From Granulosicoccus sp045106475 (GTDB taxonomy: Bacteria; Pseudomonadota; Gammaproteobacteria; Granulosicoccales; Granulosicoccaceae): a DNA stretch of 64,000 nt. The stretch is from NCBI GenBank assembly GCA_045106475.1, contig JBGCEO010000068.1, forward strand, positions 1 to 64,000, read 5' to 3'. The first letter of the stretch is position 1. Each line of letters starts with the position of its first letter. The notes beneath the pieces were generated by a model. It did no database searches, was not told the origin of the DNA, and saw only the letters and a list, made by a program, of their open reading frames with translations. Below are positions 27,536 to 35,590 of the stretch, one piece after another. The position numbers were made by a program, and so were the translations under genes.

Positions 27536-29070
27536 ACGTGCAAACGCCAACAACGCCGCTACTGCAGCTAAGAGGCATCAGCAAGATCTATCCATCTGTT
27601 GTTGCCAATGACAACATTAACCTGGATATCCAGACTGGAGAGATTCACGCGATTTTAGGTGAGAATGGTGCTGGTAAATCAACACTGATGAAGCTGATTT
27701 ATGGCGTTAGTCAACCGGATCGGGGGGAGATGATATGGCAGGGCCAGCGCATTGATATCAGAAATCCCAAGCAGGCTCGAAGCATAGGCATCGGCATGGT
27801 GTTTCAGCACTTCTCTCTGTTCGAATCTTTAACGGTTGCACAAAACATTTCGTTAGCTGTTGCTGGCTCTCTAAAGGAGTTATCCAAACGCATTGAAGCG
27901 GTCAGCGAGAGTTTCGGATTACCGATTTCAGCGGATACCTTAGTGCATTCTCTCTCGGTTGGCGAGCGTCAGCGCGTTGAAATCATCCGCTGTATTCTGC
28001 AGCAACCCCAGCTGCTGATCATGGATGAACCAACATCCGTATTACCTCCTCAAGGCGTGCAACAACTTTTCGATACATTGCGCGCGTTGCGAGAAACCGG
28101 CTGCAGTATTCTTTATATCAGCCATAAACTCGAAGAGATAAGACAACTGTGCGACACAGCTACTATCTTGCGCGCAGGAAAAGTAGTAGCAACGACCAAA
28201 CCTGCCGAACAAAGTACAGAAGCTCTGGCGCACTTGATGATTGGTCGATCCATACCACACCCTGTGCATAGTGAGGCGAAGCCTGCCGAGACAGCCAGAC
28301 TTCGCATTACAGACTTATCCTACGCACCCCTCGATCCTTTTGGCACAACGCTTCAGCAAGTATCCCTGTCCGTTTGTTCAGGAGAAATCGTGGGCATAGC
28401 AGGGGTCTCCGGCAATGGTCAGAAAGAGTTGATGCGATTAATATCCGGGGAAGACAAACACAATGCAAAGTTAGCAGGCACACTTTCTATTGACGATGTT
28501 TGCATCAATGAACTAAACCCCATTGAACGACGTGAACTGGGCCTAGGCTTTGTTCCTGAAGAGCGACTCGGGCGCGGCGCAGTACCCGATCTTTCGCTTG
28601 CGTATAACGCCTTGTTAACCGCCTATCGTCACGGACTGACACGATTCGGAATGATTCGCTTCAGCGCCACTCGACGCTTTGCTAAACACTGTATCGACGA
28701 CAATGACGTACGGTGTGGCGGTCCTGCAGCCATGGCTGGCAGCTTATCCGGCGGTAATCTACAAAAATTCATCGTAGGTCGGGAGATTGCGCTCAAACCT
28801 TCACTCCTGGTTTTATCGCAACCCACCTGGGGGCTGGATGTGGGTGCTGCCAATAATATTCGCAATGCACTGGTCCAGTTAAGAGACGCCGGTGCCGCGG
28901 TACTGGTTGTTTCAGAAGAGCTGGAAGAGCTTTTTGAAATCACTGATCGCTTGTACGTCATGTTCGACGGACACTTGTCAAACTCTATCAATACACGCGA
29001 ATCCAGTTCGACACAGATCGGTCAGTGGATGACTGGTGAGTTTCTGAGTACAACGGGAGCGGCACGATGA
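27532..29070 (+). CDS. BMP-type (nucleoside/purine family) ABC importer ATPase
   Basis: A 512-residue double ATPase from the ATG at 27532; a longer frame from 27463 lies inside the GST-like gene. The first half has Walker A GENGAGKSTLMK, signature LSVGERQRVEI and Walker B LLIMDEPTSVL. The second half has a degenerate Walker A (GVSGNGQKELM) and signature LSGGNLQKFIVGREI, as in RbsA/YufO-type proteins. Such ATPases serve carbohydrate and nucleoside importers that use Bmp-family binding proteins. All four components are present in order (ATPase, two permeases, binding protein), with 4-bp and 1-bp overlaps to its neighbours. The substrate is probably a nucleoside or purine-like compound, which fits the upstream Ndm-like enzymes. 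Confidence 0.9.
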   Translation: MNVQTPTTPLLQLRGISKIYPSVVANDNINLDIQTGEIHAILGENGAGKSTLMKLIYGVSQPDRGEMIWQGQRIDIRNPKQARSIGIGMVFQHFSLFESLTVAQNISLAVAGSLKELSKRIEAVSESFGLPISADTLVHSLSVGERQRVEIIRCILQQPQLLIMDEPTSVLPPQGVQQLFDTLRALRETGCSILYISHKLEEIRQLCDTATILRAGKVVATTKPAEQSTEALAHLMIGRSIPHPVHSEAKPAETARLRITDLSYAPLDPFGTTLQQVSLSVCSGEIVGIAGVSGNGQKELMRLISGEDKHNAKLAGTLSIDDVCINELNPIERRELGLGFVPEERLGRGAVPDLSLAYNALLTAYRHGLTRFGMIRFSATRRFAKHCIDDNDVRCGGPAAMAGSLSGGNLQKFIVGREIALKPSLLVLSQPTWGLDVGAANNIRNALVQLRDAGAAVLVVSEELEELFEITDRLYVMFDGHLSNSINTRESSSTQIGQWMTGEFLSTTGAAR

Positions 29071-30134
29071 GCTACCGCCTGGTACCTCGCACAGAAACAT
29101 CACTGCGCGTGCAATTGCTCATACCACTAGCTGCCGTATTGCTAACGTTATTGGCAGGATCAGTGTTGTTCAGCTTTTTAGGGAAATCACCTTTGGCTGC
29201 GTTCTATGCATTTTTTATAGAACCCCTGACCAGCCAGTATGGAATTGGTGAGGTACTGCTTAAAACAGGACCATTGCTTCTTATCGCACAAGGGCTCGCT
29301 ATTGGTTTTCGTGCACAAGTCTGGAACATTGGGGCAGAGGGTCAGCTATTGGTCGGAGCTATCGCTGCAGGTGCTCTAGCCTTGCATTTCGACACGTCAG
29401 ATTCGGTTTGGCTATTACCCTGCATGGTGTGCGCAGGCACATTGGCAGGCGCTGCATGGGCAGGTATTGCCGCGTGGTTACGCACACAGTTCAATGCCAA
29501 TGAAATCCTGGTAACGTTCATGCTGTCGAGCATCGCGTTGCAATTACTGTATTTTCTTGTCAGCGGGCCACTGCGCGATCCAATGGGTATGAGCTTTCCT
29601 CAATCGGCCTTGTTTAGTGATGCAGCGATGTTTGGCCCTTTGATTCCCAATACGCGAGTTAACTCTTCTTTGTATCTTGCTTTGATTGCCTCGCTTTTCG
29701 CCTGGGTATTCGTACAAAGAAGCCTGCCAGGTTACAAGCTTCTGGTTAGTGGTCAAGCACCCAGCGCTGCACGCTATGCAGGCTTTGCTGAAAAGAAAGC
29801 GGTGTGGTTAGGATTACTGATTGGTGGTGCAGCAGCCGGCATGGCAGGTGTAGGGGAAGTTGCCGGGCCACTCGGCCTCTTGCAACGCTCTATTTCTCCA
29901 GGTTACGGTTTTGCCGCTATTATCGTCGCCTTTCTTGGCGGGCTGCACCCGATCGGGATTGTATTTGCAGCATTTTTTATGGCCTTGATCTATGTCGGTG
30001 GCGACATGTCATTGGTGTCTGTCGGTCTTCCCAACGCATCAACTACGCTGTTTCAAGGTATGTTGCTGGTGTTCTACCTGGCCTGCTATCTGTTCGCCAA
30101 CTATCGACTGCAACGCATTGGGGATACGGGCTGA
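29067..30134 (+). CDS. BMP-type ABC importer permease 1
   Basis: A 355-residue inner-membrane permease of the branched-chain/ribose-type family, with eight to ten helices. Family features are GLAIGFRAQVWNIGAEGQLLVGAIAA, FNANEILVTFMLSSIALQLL, and the cytoplasmic loop GQAPSAARYAGFAEKKAVWLG followed by GGAAAGMAGVGEV. It overlaps the ATPase stop by 4 bases (ATGA) and the next permease by 1 base (TGATG). It is the YufP-like partner of the pair. Confidence 0.9.
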   Translation: MSYRLVPRTETSLRVQLLIPLAAVLLTLLAGSVLFSFLGKSPLAAFYAFFIEPLTSQYGIGEVLLKTGPLLLIAQGLAIGFRAQVWNIGAEGQLLVGAIAAGALALHFDTSDSVWLLPCMVCAGTLAGAAWAGIAAWLRTQFNANEILVTFMLSSIALQLLYFLVSGPLRDPMGMSFPQSALFSDAAMFGPLIPNTRVNSSLYLALIASLFAWVFVQRSLPGYKLLVSGQAPSAARYAGFAEKKAVWLGLLIGGAAAGMAGVGEVAGPLGLLQRSISPGYGFAAIIVAFLGGLHPIGIVFAAFFMALIYVGGDMSLVSVGLPNASTTLFQGMLLVFYLACYLFANYRLQRIGDTG

Positions 30135-31057
30135 TGATGGATTCAGTCATCTACTTAATAGCAGGGACACTCGCTGCTGCAACACCACTTCTGTTTGCGG
30201 CAATGGGTGAGGCCGTTGTTGAAAAAACCGGCGTACTGAATCTGAGTATCGAGGGCATGATGGCTGTCGGCGCTGCAACAGGATTCGTGGTTGCCACTGT
30301 GACGGGGAACTATGTCATGGGTTTTGCCATCGCTGCTTTGGCCAGTGCCGTTCTTTCCTTAATTTTTGCTTGTCTGGTATTAGTCTTTCTCGCCAATCAG
30401 GTTGCCGCAGGTCTTGCCATTGGCATATTGGGTCTGGGCAGTTCTGTATTGATCGGTAAAAACTACGAGGGCAAAACCATTGACCCAATAGACAGTCTTG
30501 ATCTTGGCTGGCTCAGCGAGTTACCGTTCATCGGCCCGGTACTTTTCTCACTGGACCTAATGGTGTATGCCGGTATGGCCATGGTTATAGTTACCTGGCT
30601 GGTGTTATCGCATACCAAACTCGGTCTGATCATACGTGCTGTGGGTGAATCACCCAAAGCCGCCAACGCCATCGGCTATCGTGTGATTGCTATTCGCTTG
30701 ATTGCCATCGTATTCGGTGGAGCGATGGCAGGCATTGGCGGTGCTTATCTAACACTAGGCTACACACCACTCTGGGCTGAAGGGCTTGTCGCCGGGCGTG
30801 GCTGGATAGTTGTCGCCTTAGTCGTGTTTGGTATGTGGCGGCCCCTGCGTATAGCACTCGGCGCATATCTGTTTGGTGCAGTGTCATTGCTCGAGTTGTT
30901 TATTCAAGCGCAGGGATTCGCTATACCTTCGCAATTGATGTCAGCATTGCCTTATATCATCACCATCATTATTCTCGCAGTTATCTCGCGCAATCCGCGA
31001 CTGATTCGCCTTAACCACCCTGCCTCTCTCGGACAACCTTATGCCCGGGATGCCTAA
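30134..31057 (+). CDS. BMP-type ABC importer permease 2
   Basis: A 307-residue permease from the ATG at 30134, or the one directly after it at 30137. A longer frame to 29804 lies inside permease 1. It opens VIYLIAGTLAAATPLLFAAMGE, then EKTGVLNLSIEGMMAVGAATGF, and has a loop with VGESPKAANAIGYRVIAIRLIAI plus GGAMAGIGGAYLTLG, all typical of the YufQ-like second permease. With permease 1 it forms the heterodimeric channel. The binding-protein gene follows 33 bases later. Confidence 0.9.
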   Translation: MMDSVIYLIAGTLAAATPLLFAAMGEAVVEKTGVLNLSIEGMMAVGAATGFVVATVTGNYVMGFAIAALASAVLSLIFACLVLVFLANQVAAGLAIGILGLGSSVLIGKNYEGKTIDPIDSLDLGWLSELPFIGPVLFSLDLMVYAGMAMVIVTWLVLSHTKLGLIIRAVGESPKAANAIGYRVIAIRLIAIVFGGAMAGIGGAYLTLGYTPLWAEGLVAGRGWIVVALVVFGMWRPLRIALGAYLFGAVSLLELFIQAQGFAIPSQLMSALPYIITIIILAVISRNPRLIRLNHPASLGQPYARDA

Positions 31058-31090
31058 GCTATTTGTTAACCATCAACCGGAGCTTTAACT

Positions 31091-32182
31091 ATGAAAAAGT
31101 GGACTACCCAGGCAAAAACACTGACTGGTGCTCTTGCGATATCACTCATGGCAGGTATGACGCCTGCCACTGCAGCTGATGCATTTACTATTGGCTACAT
31201 TTACCCTTCACCTGCCGGTGATGTCGGCTGGGCTCACGAGCTGGATCGAGGTCGCCAAGCTATCGAAGCCAAGTTTGGTGACAAGGTAGAGAGCGTAGTC
31301 GTTGAGAACATTCCTGAAGGTCCTGATGCAGCACGCATCATGAATCAGATGGCTGCGCAGGGCGCAGACATGCTGATGTTGGGATCATTTGGTTATATGA
31401 ACGACGGTCTTAAGCTTGCCAAGAAATACCCTGACATGGATATCATCCATGCCAGTGGCTACAAGCTTGCTGATAACATGGGCAACTTCCAGACACGCAA
31501 CTACGAAAGTGCGTATGTCGCAGGTATGGGAGCAGGCTATGTCACAAAGACAAATACCATCGGTATGGTTGCAGCTTACGCCATTCCTGAGGTTGTTGGC
31601 ATCATCAACGCATTTACTCTAGGTGCGCAAACAACCAATCCTGATATCAGCGTTAAGGTTGTATGGCTCAATTCCTGGTTTGATCCAAGTAAAGCGCAGG
31701 AATCTGCACGCTCATTGATTGCCCAGCAGTCAGACGTGATATTTTCAATCTATCAAGACACACCATCAGTAGTTACGGTTGCTGAAGAGGAAGGTGTCTA
31801 TGTCATTAACACCAGTTCAGATATGAAAGCCTATGCACCTGATCATCTACTGGTGTCAATGCAAATCAGCTGGGCTGATTACTTTATTGAACAGGTGGAT
31901 GCATCTTTGAACGGCACATTCAAAGGCAGCGCATTTTGGGGTGGCATGGCTGACAATGCTGTCAGCATGGAATCCTGGAGCGATGACTTGAGCACTGAAC
32001 AACGCGCAGCCCTGGATGCAAAGGTTGCAGACATAGCTGCAGGAAACTTCCATCCCTTCGATGGACCGGTTGTAGATCAATCCGGTGCCGAAAAAATTGC
32101 CAAAGGCAGCACTCTAGCTGACGGCGACTTACTGGGTATTAACTGGTTGGTAAAAGGCGTAGAAACCAATTTGCCTAAGTAG
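31091..32182 (+). CDS. BMP-family periplasmic binding protein
   Basis: A 363-residue exported protein. The signal peptide ends at ATAA-DAF and there is no lipobox cysteine, so it is a free periplasmic protein rather than the lipoprotein form seen in Gram-positives and spirochaetes. The Bmp/PnrA pattern is clear: FTIGYIYPSPAGDVGWAHELDRGR, LMLGSFGYMNDGLKLAKKYPD, then GYVTKTNTIGMVAAYAIPEV and NTSSDMKAYAPDHLL. Bmp proteins characterised so far bind purine nucleosides or related heterocycles. It closes the importer operon, and a GC-rich hairpin follows. Confidence 0.92.
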   Translation: MKKWTTQAKTLTGALAISLMAGMTPATAADAFTIGYIYPSPAGDVGWAHELDRGRQAIEAKFGDKVESVVVENIPEGPDAARIMNQMAAQGADMLMLGSFGYMNDGLKLAKKYPDMDIIHASGYKLADNMGNFQTRNYESAYVAGMGAGYVTKTNTIGMVAAYAIPEVVGIINAFTLGAQTTNPDISVKVVWLNSWFDPSKAQESARSLIAQQSDVIFSIYQDTPSVVTVAEEEGVYVINTSSDMKAYAPDHLLVSMQISWADYFIEQVDASLNGTFKGSAFWGGMADNAVSMESWSDDLSTEQRAALDAKVADIAAGNFHPFDGPVVDQSGAEKIAKGSTLADGDLLGINWLVKGVETNLPK

Positions 32183-32202
32183 TTAGTATAAAAAGCAAGA
32201 GC

Positions 32203-32226
32203 AAGGTCGGGCAGAAGCCCGGCCTT
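32203..32226 (+). terminator. Hairpin after the BMP importer operon (weak terminator)
   Basis: A 10-bp stem (AAGGTCGGGC / GCCCGGCCTT, one G-T pair) with the tetraloop AGAA lies 20 bases after the binding-protein stop. No T-run follows, so it may end transcription only partly or protect the mRNA 3' end. Confidence 0.55.
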
Positions 32227-32323
32227 GATCAACGCCCTAAAAAATAGCACTCATCAAAAAACCAGCACTCATCACAGTACTCAAGCTGAAACGTGTAGGC
32301 AAGCAAAGCTTGAACAACAAGGC

Positions 32324-33136
32324 CTACAGCAACACCTCAAAACTTAAACCATCGTATCCAGGCACGATGGTATCCGGAAGAGAGCCCTGCAACTCGGCAT
32401 AGTCCATATCACTATGCATGTTGGTAAGAATAGCTTTGGCAGGTTTGTGCCGCTCTATGAATGCCAGGCATTCTTCCAGATTCAAATGGGTGGGGTGGGG
32501 ATGCCGACGTAGCGCGTCAACAATTAGAACATCTGCGTTATCCAAAGCCTCCAACGATCGCTCATCGCTAACGCGTTTTACATCCGGCAGGTAGATGATG
32601 TTGTTGATCTTGAACCCGAGCGCTTGAATATCTCCGTGCTCGGCGACAATCGGCATGGCCTCAACTATTCCACCCTGCCCTTCCAGGCAAATTGCTTGAT
32701 GATGTTCAATTCGGTGCTCAGTACAAAACGCTGGATAGCTGCTACCGACAGCTTGATTAAAGCAATATCCAAACGCTGACATGACTATCGAAGAGGTGAA
32801 CTCATCCATGTATACATCAATACTGGATTTATGAGTGATAGCTAACTGTCTGACATCATCAAGCCCGAATATATGATCAGCATGGGAATGTGTCAGTAAC
32901 AGGGCGTCAAGTAGCTTTACATCCGCGGCTAAAAGCTGCTCTCGTAAGTCAGCGCCTGCGTCAATCATGACGGTTGTTTTCATCCCGTCGGATCGAGAGC
33001 GCTCAACCAGCATCGCACACCGTCTGCGACGATTTTTGGGATTGTTGGGGTCACATTTACCCCAATCATTGCCCACACGGGGCACACCACCGGAGGAACC
33101 AGTCCCCAGCAGGGTAAAAACGAGCTTGTCACTCAT
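32324..33136 (-). CDS. PhnP-like metallo-beta-lactamase fold hydrolase
   Basis: A 270-residue protein with the MBL metal motif LLLTHSHADHIFGLDDVR, preceded by the N-terminal pattern GTGSSGGVPRVG and CDPNNPKNRRRR found in the PhnP-related branch. Later His residues (VAEHGD, RRHPHPTHLNLEE, LTNMHSDMDY) complete a two-metal site. PhnP cleaves cyclic ribose phosphates; many relatives act on unknown phosphodiesters. It is a single gene on the minus strand, convergent with the BMP operon and divergent from the SBP56 gene, with no obvious functional link to either. Confidence 0.85.
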   Translation of the reverse strand: MSDKLVFTLLGTGSSGGVPRVGNDWGKCDPNNPKNRRRRCAMLVERSRSDGMKTTVMIDAGADLREQLLAADVKLLDALLLTHSHADHIFGLDDVRQLAITHKSSIDVYMDEFTSSIVMSAFGYCFNQAVGSSYPAFCTEHRIEHHQAICLEGQGGIVEAMPIVAEHGDIQALGFKINNIIYLPDVKRVSDERSLEALDNADVLIVDALRRHPHPTHLNLEECLAFIERHKPAKAILTNMHSDMDYAELQGSLPDTIVPGYDGLSFEVLL

Positions 33137-33205
33137 AGGAAAGTGTCATGGGGCGGATGGAAAAGAAAGTTGTTGCCTTATACGGTCAAATCAATAGAAT
33201 CGCAT

Positions 33206-33223
33206 ATATATTAAAAAATATAT
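33206..33223. promoter_or_regulatory. AT-only inverted repeat in the MBL/SBP56 divergent region
   Basis: ATATATT, four A residues, then AATATAT form a perfect 7-bp inverted repeat in an AT-rich patch between two divergent genes. It could be promoter DNA or a regulator site; sequence alone does not decide. Confidence 0.3.
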
Positions 33224-33276
33224 TTATGTGGCAAGAGACGCACCAATCTCGTACCCCTGGCCACGACATTGATCTC

Positions 33277-33291
33277 ACTAGACCATCTAGT
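33277..33291. promoter_or_regulatory. Possible operator upstream of the SBP56 gene
   Basis: ACTAGA-CCA-TCTAGT is a perfect 6-bp inverted repeat with a 3-base spacer, 82 bases before the ATG of the SBP56/methanethiol oxidase gene. Its size fits a dimeric regulator site. No regulator gene lies next to it. Confidence 0.35.
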
Positions 33292-33373
33292 ATCCATACA
33301 GTTTCTAAGGAAAAAAAGTAATACCACAACACCGCAGTTAGTTGGGCCCAAGCCCATACACCAGGAGGATGGA

Positions 33374-34744
33374 ATGTCTGAAACCACGTCAAACGGCCAG
33401 TGTGCTGGCCCTGGTTATTCTTCACCAGAAGAAGCAATCAAAGCACCAAAAGAGGATGTTGTTTATACCATTTGTATCTATACAGGCACTGGCATAGAAA
33501 AGCCCGATTATCTAGCAACTATTGATGCCAATGAGTCTAGCAGCACGTATGGACAGGTTATCAGTCGCCTGGAAATGCCCGTTATTGGCGATGAATTGCA
33601 CCATATGGGCTGGAACGCCTGTTCATCCTGTCACAGTGATAGCAGCATGTCCCGGCGCTTTCTAATCATTCCCGGCGTGCGTACCACCAATTTTTATATT
33701 GTTGATACAGCTTCTGATCCACGTAACCCCTCTATGCACAAAGTGCTGGACGGAGAAGAGATCAAGCAGAAAACCAATCTCTCCGCACCACACACCGTGC
33801 ACTGTCTTGGTTCAGAGATCATTGTATCGATGCTGGGTGATGCTGACGGCAACGCTCCAGGCGGCTTTCTACATCTGAATAAGGACTTTGAAATAGTCGG
33901 TCGCTGGGAAAATGACATTACTGGCATGAACTACAACTACGACTTCTGGTACCAGCCACGTCACAACATGATGGTTTCTTCCGAATGGGGAGCACCAAAT
34001 ACCTTCATGCCGGGCTTCGATCTGGAAGATGTAGGCAAGGGAAATTACGGCCAGCACATTCATATCTGGGATTTTGAAAACAGAAACATAACCCGATCTG
34101 TTGATCTGGGTGAAGAAGGCATGATCCCGTTGGAAGTGCGTGGGCTTCACGATCCGGCATCAAGCCATGGCTACGTGGGTGCAACACTGTCCTCCAACGT
34201 TTTTCACTGGTACAAAGATGATGCTGGTGAAGTACAGATAGAAAAAGTCATTGATGTTGATGCTATTGACGTTGAAGACTTTCCAGTGCCAATGCCTGGT
34301 CTCATCACTGACATACTGGTGTCGATGGATGACAAATACCTTTACTTCTCCAATTGGTTGCATGGTGATTTGCGACAGTACGACATATCCGATCCGTCAA
34401 ATCCGAAACTCACAGGTCAAGTTTGGATAGGTGGCTTGCTCGGTAAAGCACCAGAAGTAAATGGGCGAACAGTAGATGGTGCTCCTCAAATGATCCAGCT
34501 TTCACTGGATGGTAAGCGTCTCTATGTCACTACCTCTCTGTTTTCTACCTGGGACAATCAGTTCTATCCCAGCATGAAGGATGCGGGTGGTGTCATGATC
34601 GTGGTTGATTGCGATGTTGCCAATGGCGGCATGAAAATCAACGAAAAGTTCCTCGTTGATTTTGGCAAGGAACCTCATGGTCCGGCCAGAGCACACGAAA
34701 CTCGCTACCCCGGTGGTGACTGTTCGTCAGATATCTGGATCTAG
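33374..34744 (+). CDS. mtoX: Selenium-binding protein 56 / methanethiol oxidase family protein
   Basis: A 456-residue protein from the ATG at 33374, which has a strong AGGAGG site; a frame from 33269 adds 35 unlikely residues. It belongs to the SBP56 family: HHMGWNACSSCHSD, RRFLIIPGVRTTNFYIVD, WGAPNTFMPGFDLEDV and the C-terminal GKEPHGPARAHETRYPGGDCSSDIW are all family landmarks. Bacterial members (MtoX) are copper enzymes that oxidise methanethiol to formaldehyde, hydrogen sulfide and hydrogen peroxide, in DMS/DMSP and methionine breakdown. No signal peptide is visible and no SCO- or MauG-like maturation genes are in the window, so the substrate is inferred from family only. A ferredoxin gene follows. 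Confidence 0.85.
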   Translation: MSETTSNGQCAGPGYSSPEEAIKAPKEDVVYTICIYTGTGIEKPDYLATIDANESSSTYGQVISRLEMPVIGDELHHMGWNACSSCHSDSSMSRRFLIIPGVRTTNFYIVDTASDPRNPSMHKVLDGEEIKQKTNLSAPHTVHCLGSEIIVSMLGDADGNAPGGFLHLNKDFEIVGRWENDITGMNYNYDFWYQPRHNMMVSSEWGAPNTFMPGFDLEDVGKGNYGQHIHIWDFENRNITRSVDLGEEGMIPLEVRGLHDPASSHGYVGATLSSNVFHWYKDDAGEVQIEKVIDVDAIDVEDFPVPMPGLITDILVSMDDKYLYFSNWLHGDLRQYDISDPSNPKLTGQVWIGGLLGKAPEVNGRTVDGAPQMIQLSLDGKRLYVTTSLFSTWDNQFYPSMKDAGGVMIVVDCDVANGGMKINEKFLVDFGKEPHGPARAHETRYPGGDCSSDIWI

Positions 34745-34755
34745 TACGTTCAAAA

Positions 34756-34786
34756 AATGCGGCAGTACTTTCTATACTGCCGCATT
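34756..34786 (-). terminator. Perfect 12-bp hairpin between SBP56 and ferredoxin genes
   Basis: AATGCGGCAGTA and TACTGCCGCATT pair perfectly around a 7-base loop (CTTTCTA), 11 bases after the SBP56 stop. The base run that would complete a rho-independent terminator (AAAAAA at 34752-34757, hence T6 on the other strand) lies on the minus-strand side, while the plus side has only TTCCC. It may still end or stabilise the SBP56 transcript, but it is best oriented to stop minus-strand transcription. Confidence 0.6.
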
Positions 34787-34862
34787 CCCGGTAGTCACGA
34801 CAGTACATAGACTTTATAGACGTGTTATGAAGTCCGCTTGAGGTGTAAGGGGACGCACTCCA

Positions 34863-35222
34863 ATGAAAACTTTTCAGGTAGTGATTAGCAATCGCGACAA
34901 CCTGACCATCGAAGTAGCTGAAGATCAAGCCATCATCGATGCCGTAGAAGCAGCGGGACACCTACTGCCTATCGCCTGCAGATACGGCGGATGTATTACT
35001 TGTGCAGCCAAGTTAATTGAAGGGCGTGTAAGACAACCCAATGCTACCGCTATCAATAGCCGGCAATCCAAAGCCGGTTACATTCTTCTGTGTGTAGCAA
35101 GGCCTAAGAGCGACCTTGTACTGGAAGTTGGTGTAGAAAGCCATGATCAGCTGTACACCAATCCGTTTGCCAATGCTGCTAACAAAAACAAGTTGAGTCC
35201 CACCGCTAAAAAGACGGACTAG
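34863..35222 (+). CDS. Plant-type [2Fe-2S] ferredoxin
   Basis: A 119-residue ferredoxin. Three clustered cysteines, CRYGGCITC (C-x4-C-x2-C), and a fourth in LLCVARP about 32 residues later give a complete plant-type [2Fe-2S] site. The C-terminal 20 residues are a polar tail (NKNKLSPTAKKTD). It is a soluble one-electron carrier. No reductase or oxygenase gene is adjacent. It could serve the Rieske-type system 8 kb away or an enzyme elsewhere. It follows the SBP56 gene on the same strand, but a strong hairpin lies between them, so co-transcription is uncertain. Confidence 0.88.
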   Translation: MKTFQVVISNRDNLTIEVAEDQAIIDAVEAAGHLLPIACRYGGCITCAAKLIEGRVRQPNATAINSRQSKAGYILLCVARPKSDLVLEVGVESHDQLYTNPFANAANKNKLSPTAKKTD

Positions 35223-35254
35223 CGGGTTGTTGCCTATCCTGCCACGCACAGCTT

Positions 35255-35384
35255 TAAACCACTTTAACTGCCCCATTAGGCTGGGGATGGCTGTAATCGA
35301 CGACTGTGAACCGGGCTAAGTGATTGACCTGTAAGGCTTAAGAAGAAGTGTTATGTGCTGTCCCCAAGCAACTGGGGCAGTTTG
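35255..35384. repeat. 130-bp palindromic unit, copy 1
   Basis: First of two head-to-tail 130-bp units, about 94% identical (8 differences). Each unit carries outer arms ACTGCCCCA / TGGGGCAGT and inner arms near GGCTGGGGATGGC / GCTGTCCCCAAGC, so the unit can fold into a long stem with a 65-base top. Each arm can instead fold alone as CCCCA-6 bases-TGGGG. It lies between the convergent ferredoxin gene and atp operon. It has no coding potential that I can support. It could be a structured RNA or a small ERIC/MITE-like element. Confidence 0.9.
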
Positions 35385-35514
35385 TAAACCACTCTAACTG
35401 CCCCATTAGCCTGGGGATGGCTGTAATCGATGACTGTGAACCGGGCTAAGTGATTGATCTATAAGGCTTAAGAAGAAGCGTTATGTGCTATCCCCAGGCA
35501 ACTGGGGCAGTTTG
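35385..35514. repeat. 130-bp palindromic unit, copy 2
   Basis: Second copy, directly abutting the first. Its inner arms pair better than in copy 1 (GCCTGGGGATGGC with GCTATCCCCAGGC, 13 pairs with one G-T). Three of the eight differences between copies fall in these arms; one replaces a T-G pair by T-A. A bidirectional terminator begins 16 bases later. Confidence 0.9.
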
Positions 35515-35530
35515 ATCGGGTTAAGAACAA

Positions 35531-35569
35531 AAAAAGGCCCGGCAACTTCCAAAGCTGCCGGGCCTTTTT
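35531..35569. terminator. Bidirectional rho-independent terminator at the end of the atp operon
   Basis: A 14-bp perfect stem that includes its own A- and T-runs: AAAAAGGCCCGGCA (35531-35544) pairs with TGCCGGGCCTTTTT (35556-35569) around an 11-base loop. It lies 22 bases beyond the atpC stop on the minus strand and works equally well for plus-strand transcripts arriving from the ferredoxin/repeat side. Confidence 0.95.
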
Positions 35570-35590
35570 GATTTGTCTGACTAGAGAAAT

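Noticed and set aside
29804..30133. Longer start for BMP permease 2
   Set aside because: The frame runs through permease 1 in another register with non-membrane-like, Arg- and Cys-rich sequence; the ATG at 30134 overlaps the stop of permease 1.
35255..35514. CRISPR array
   Set aside because: There are only two 130-bp units that directly abut with no spacers, and there are no cas genes in the window.
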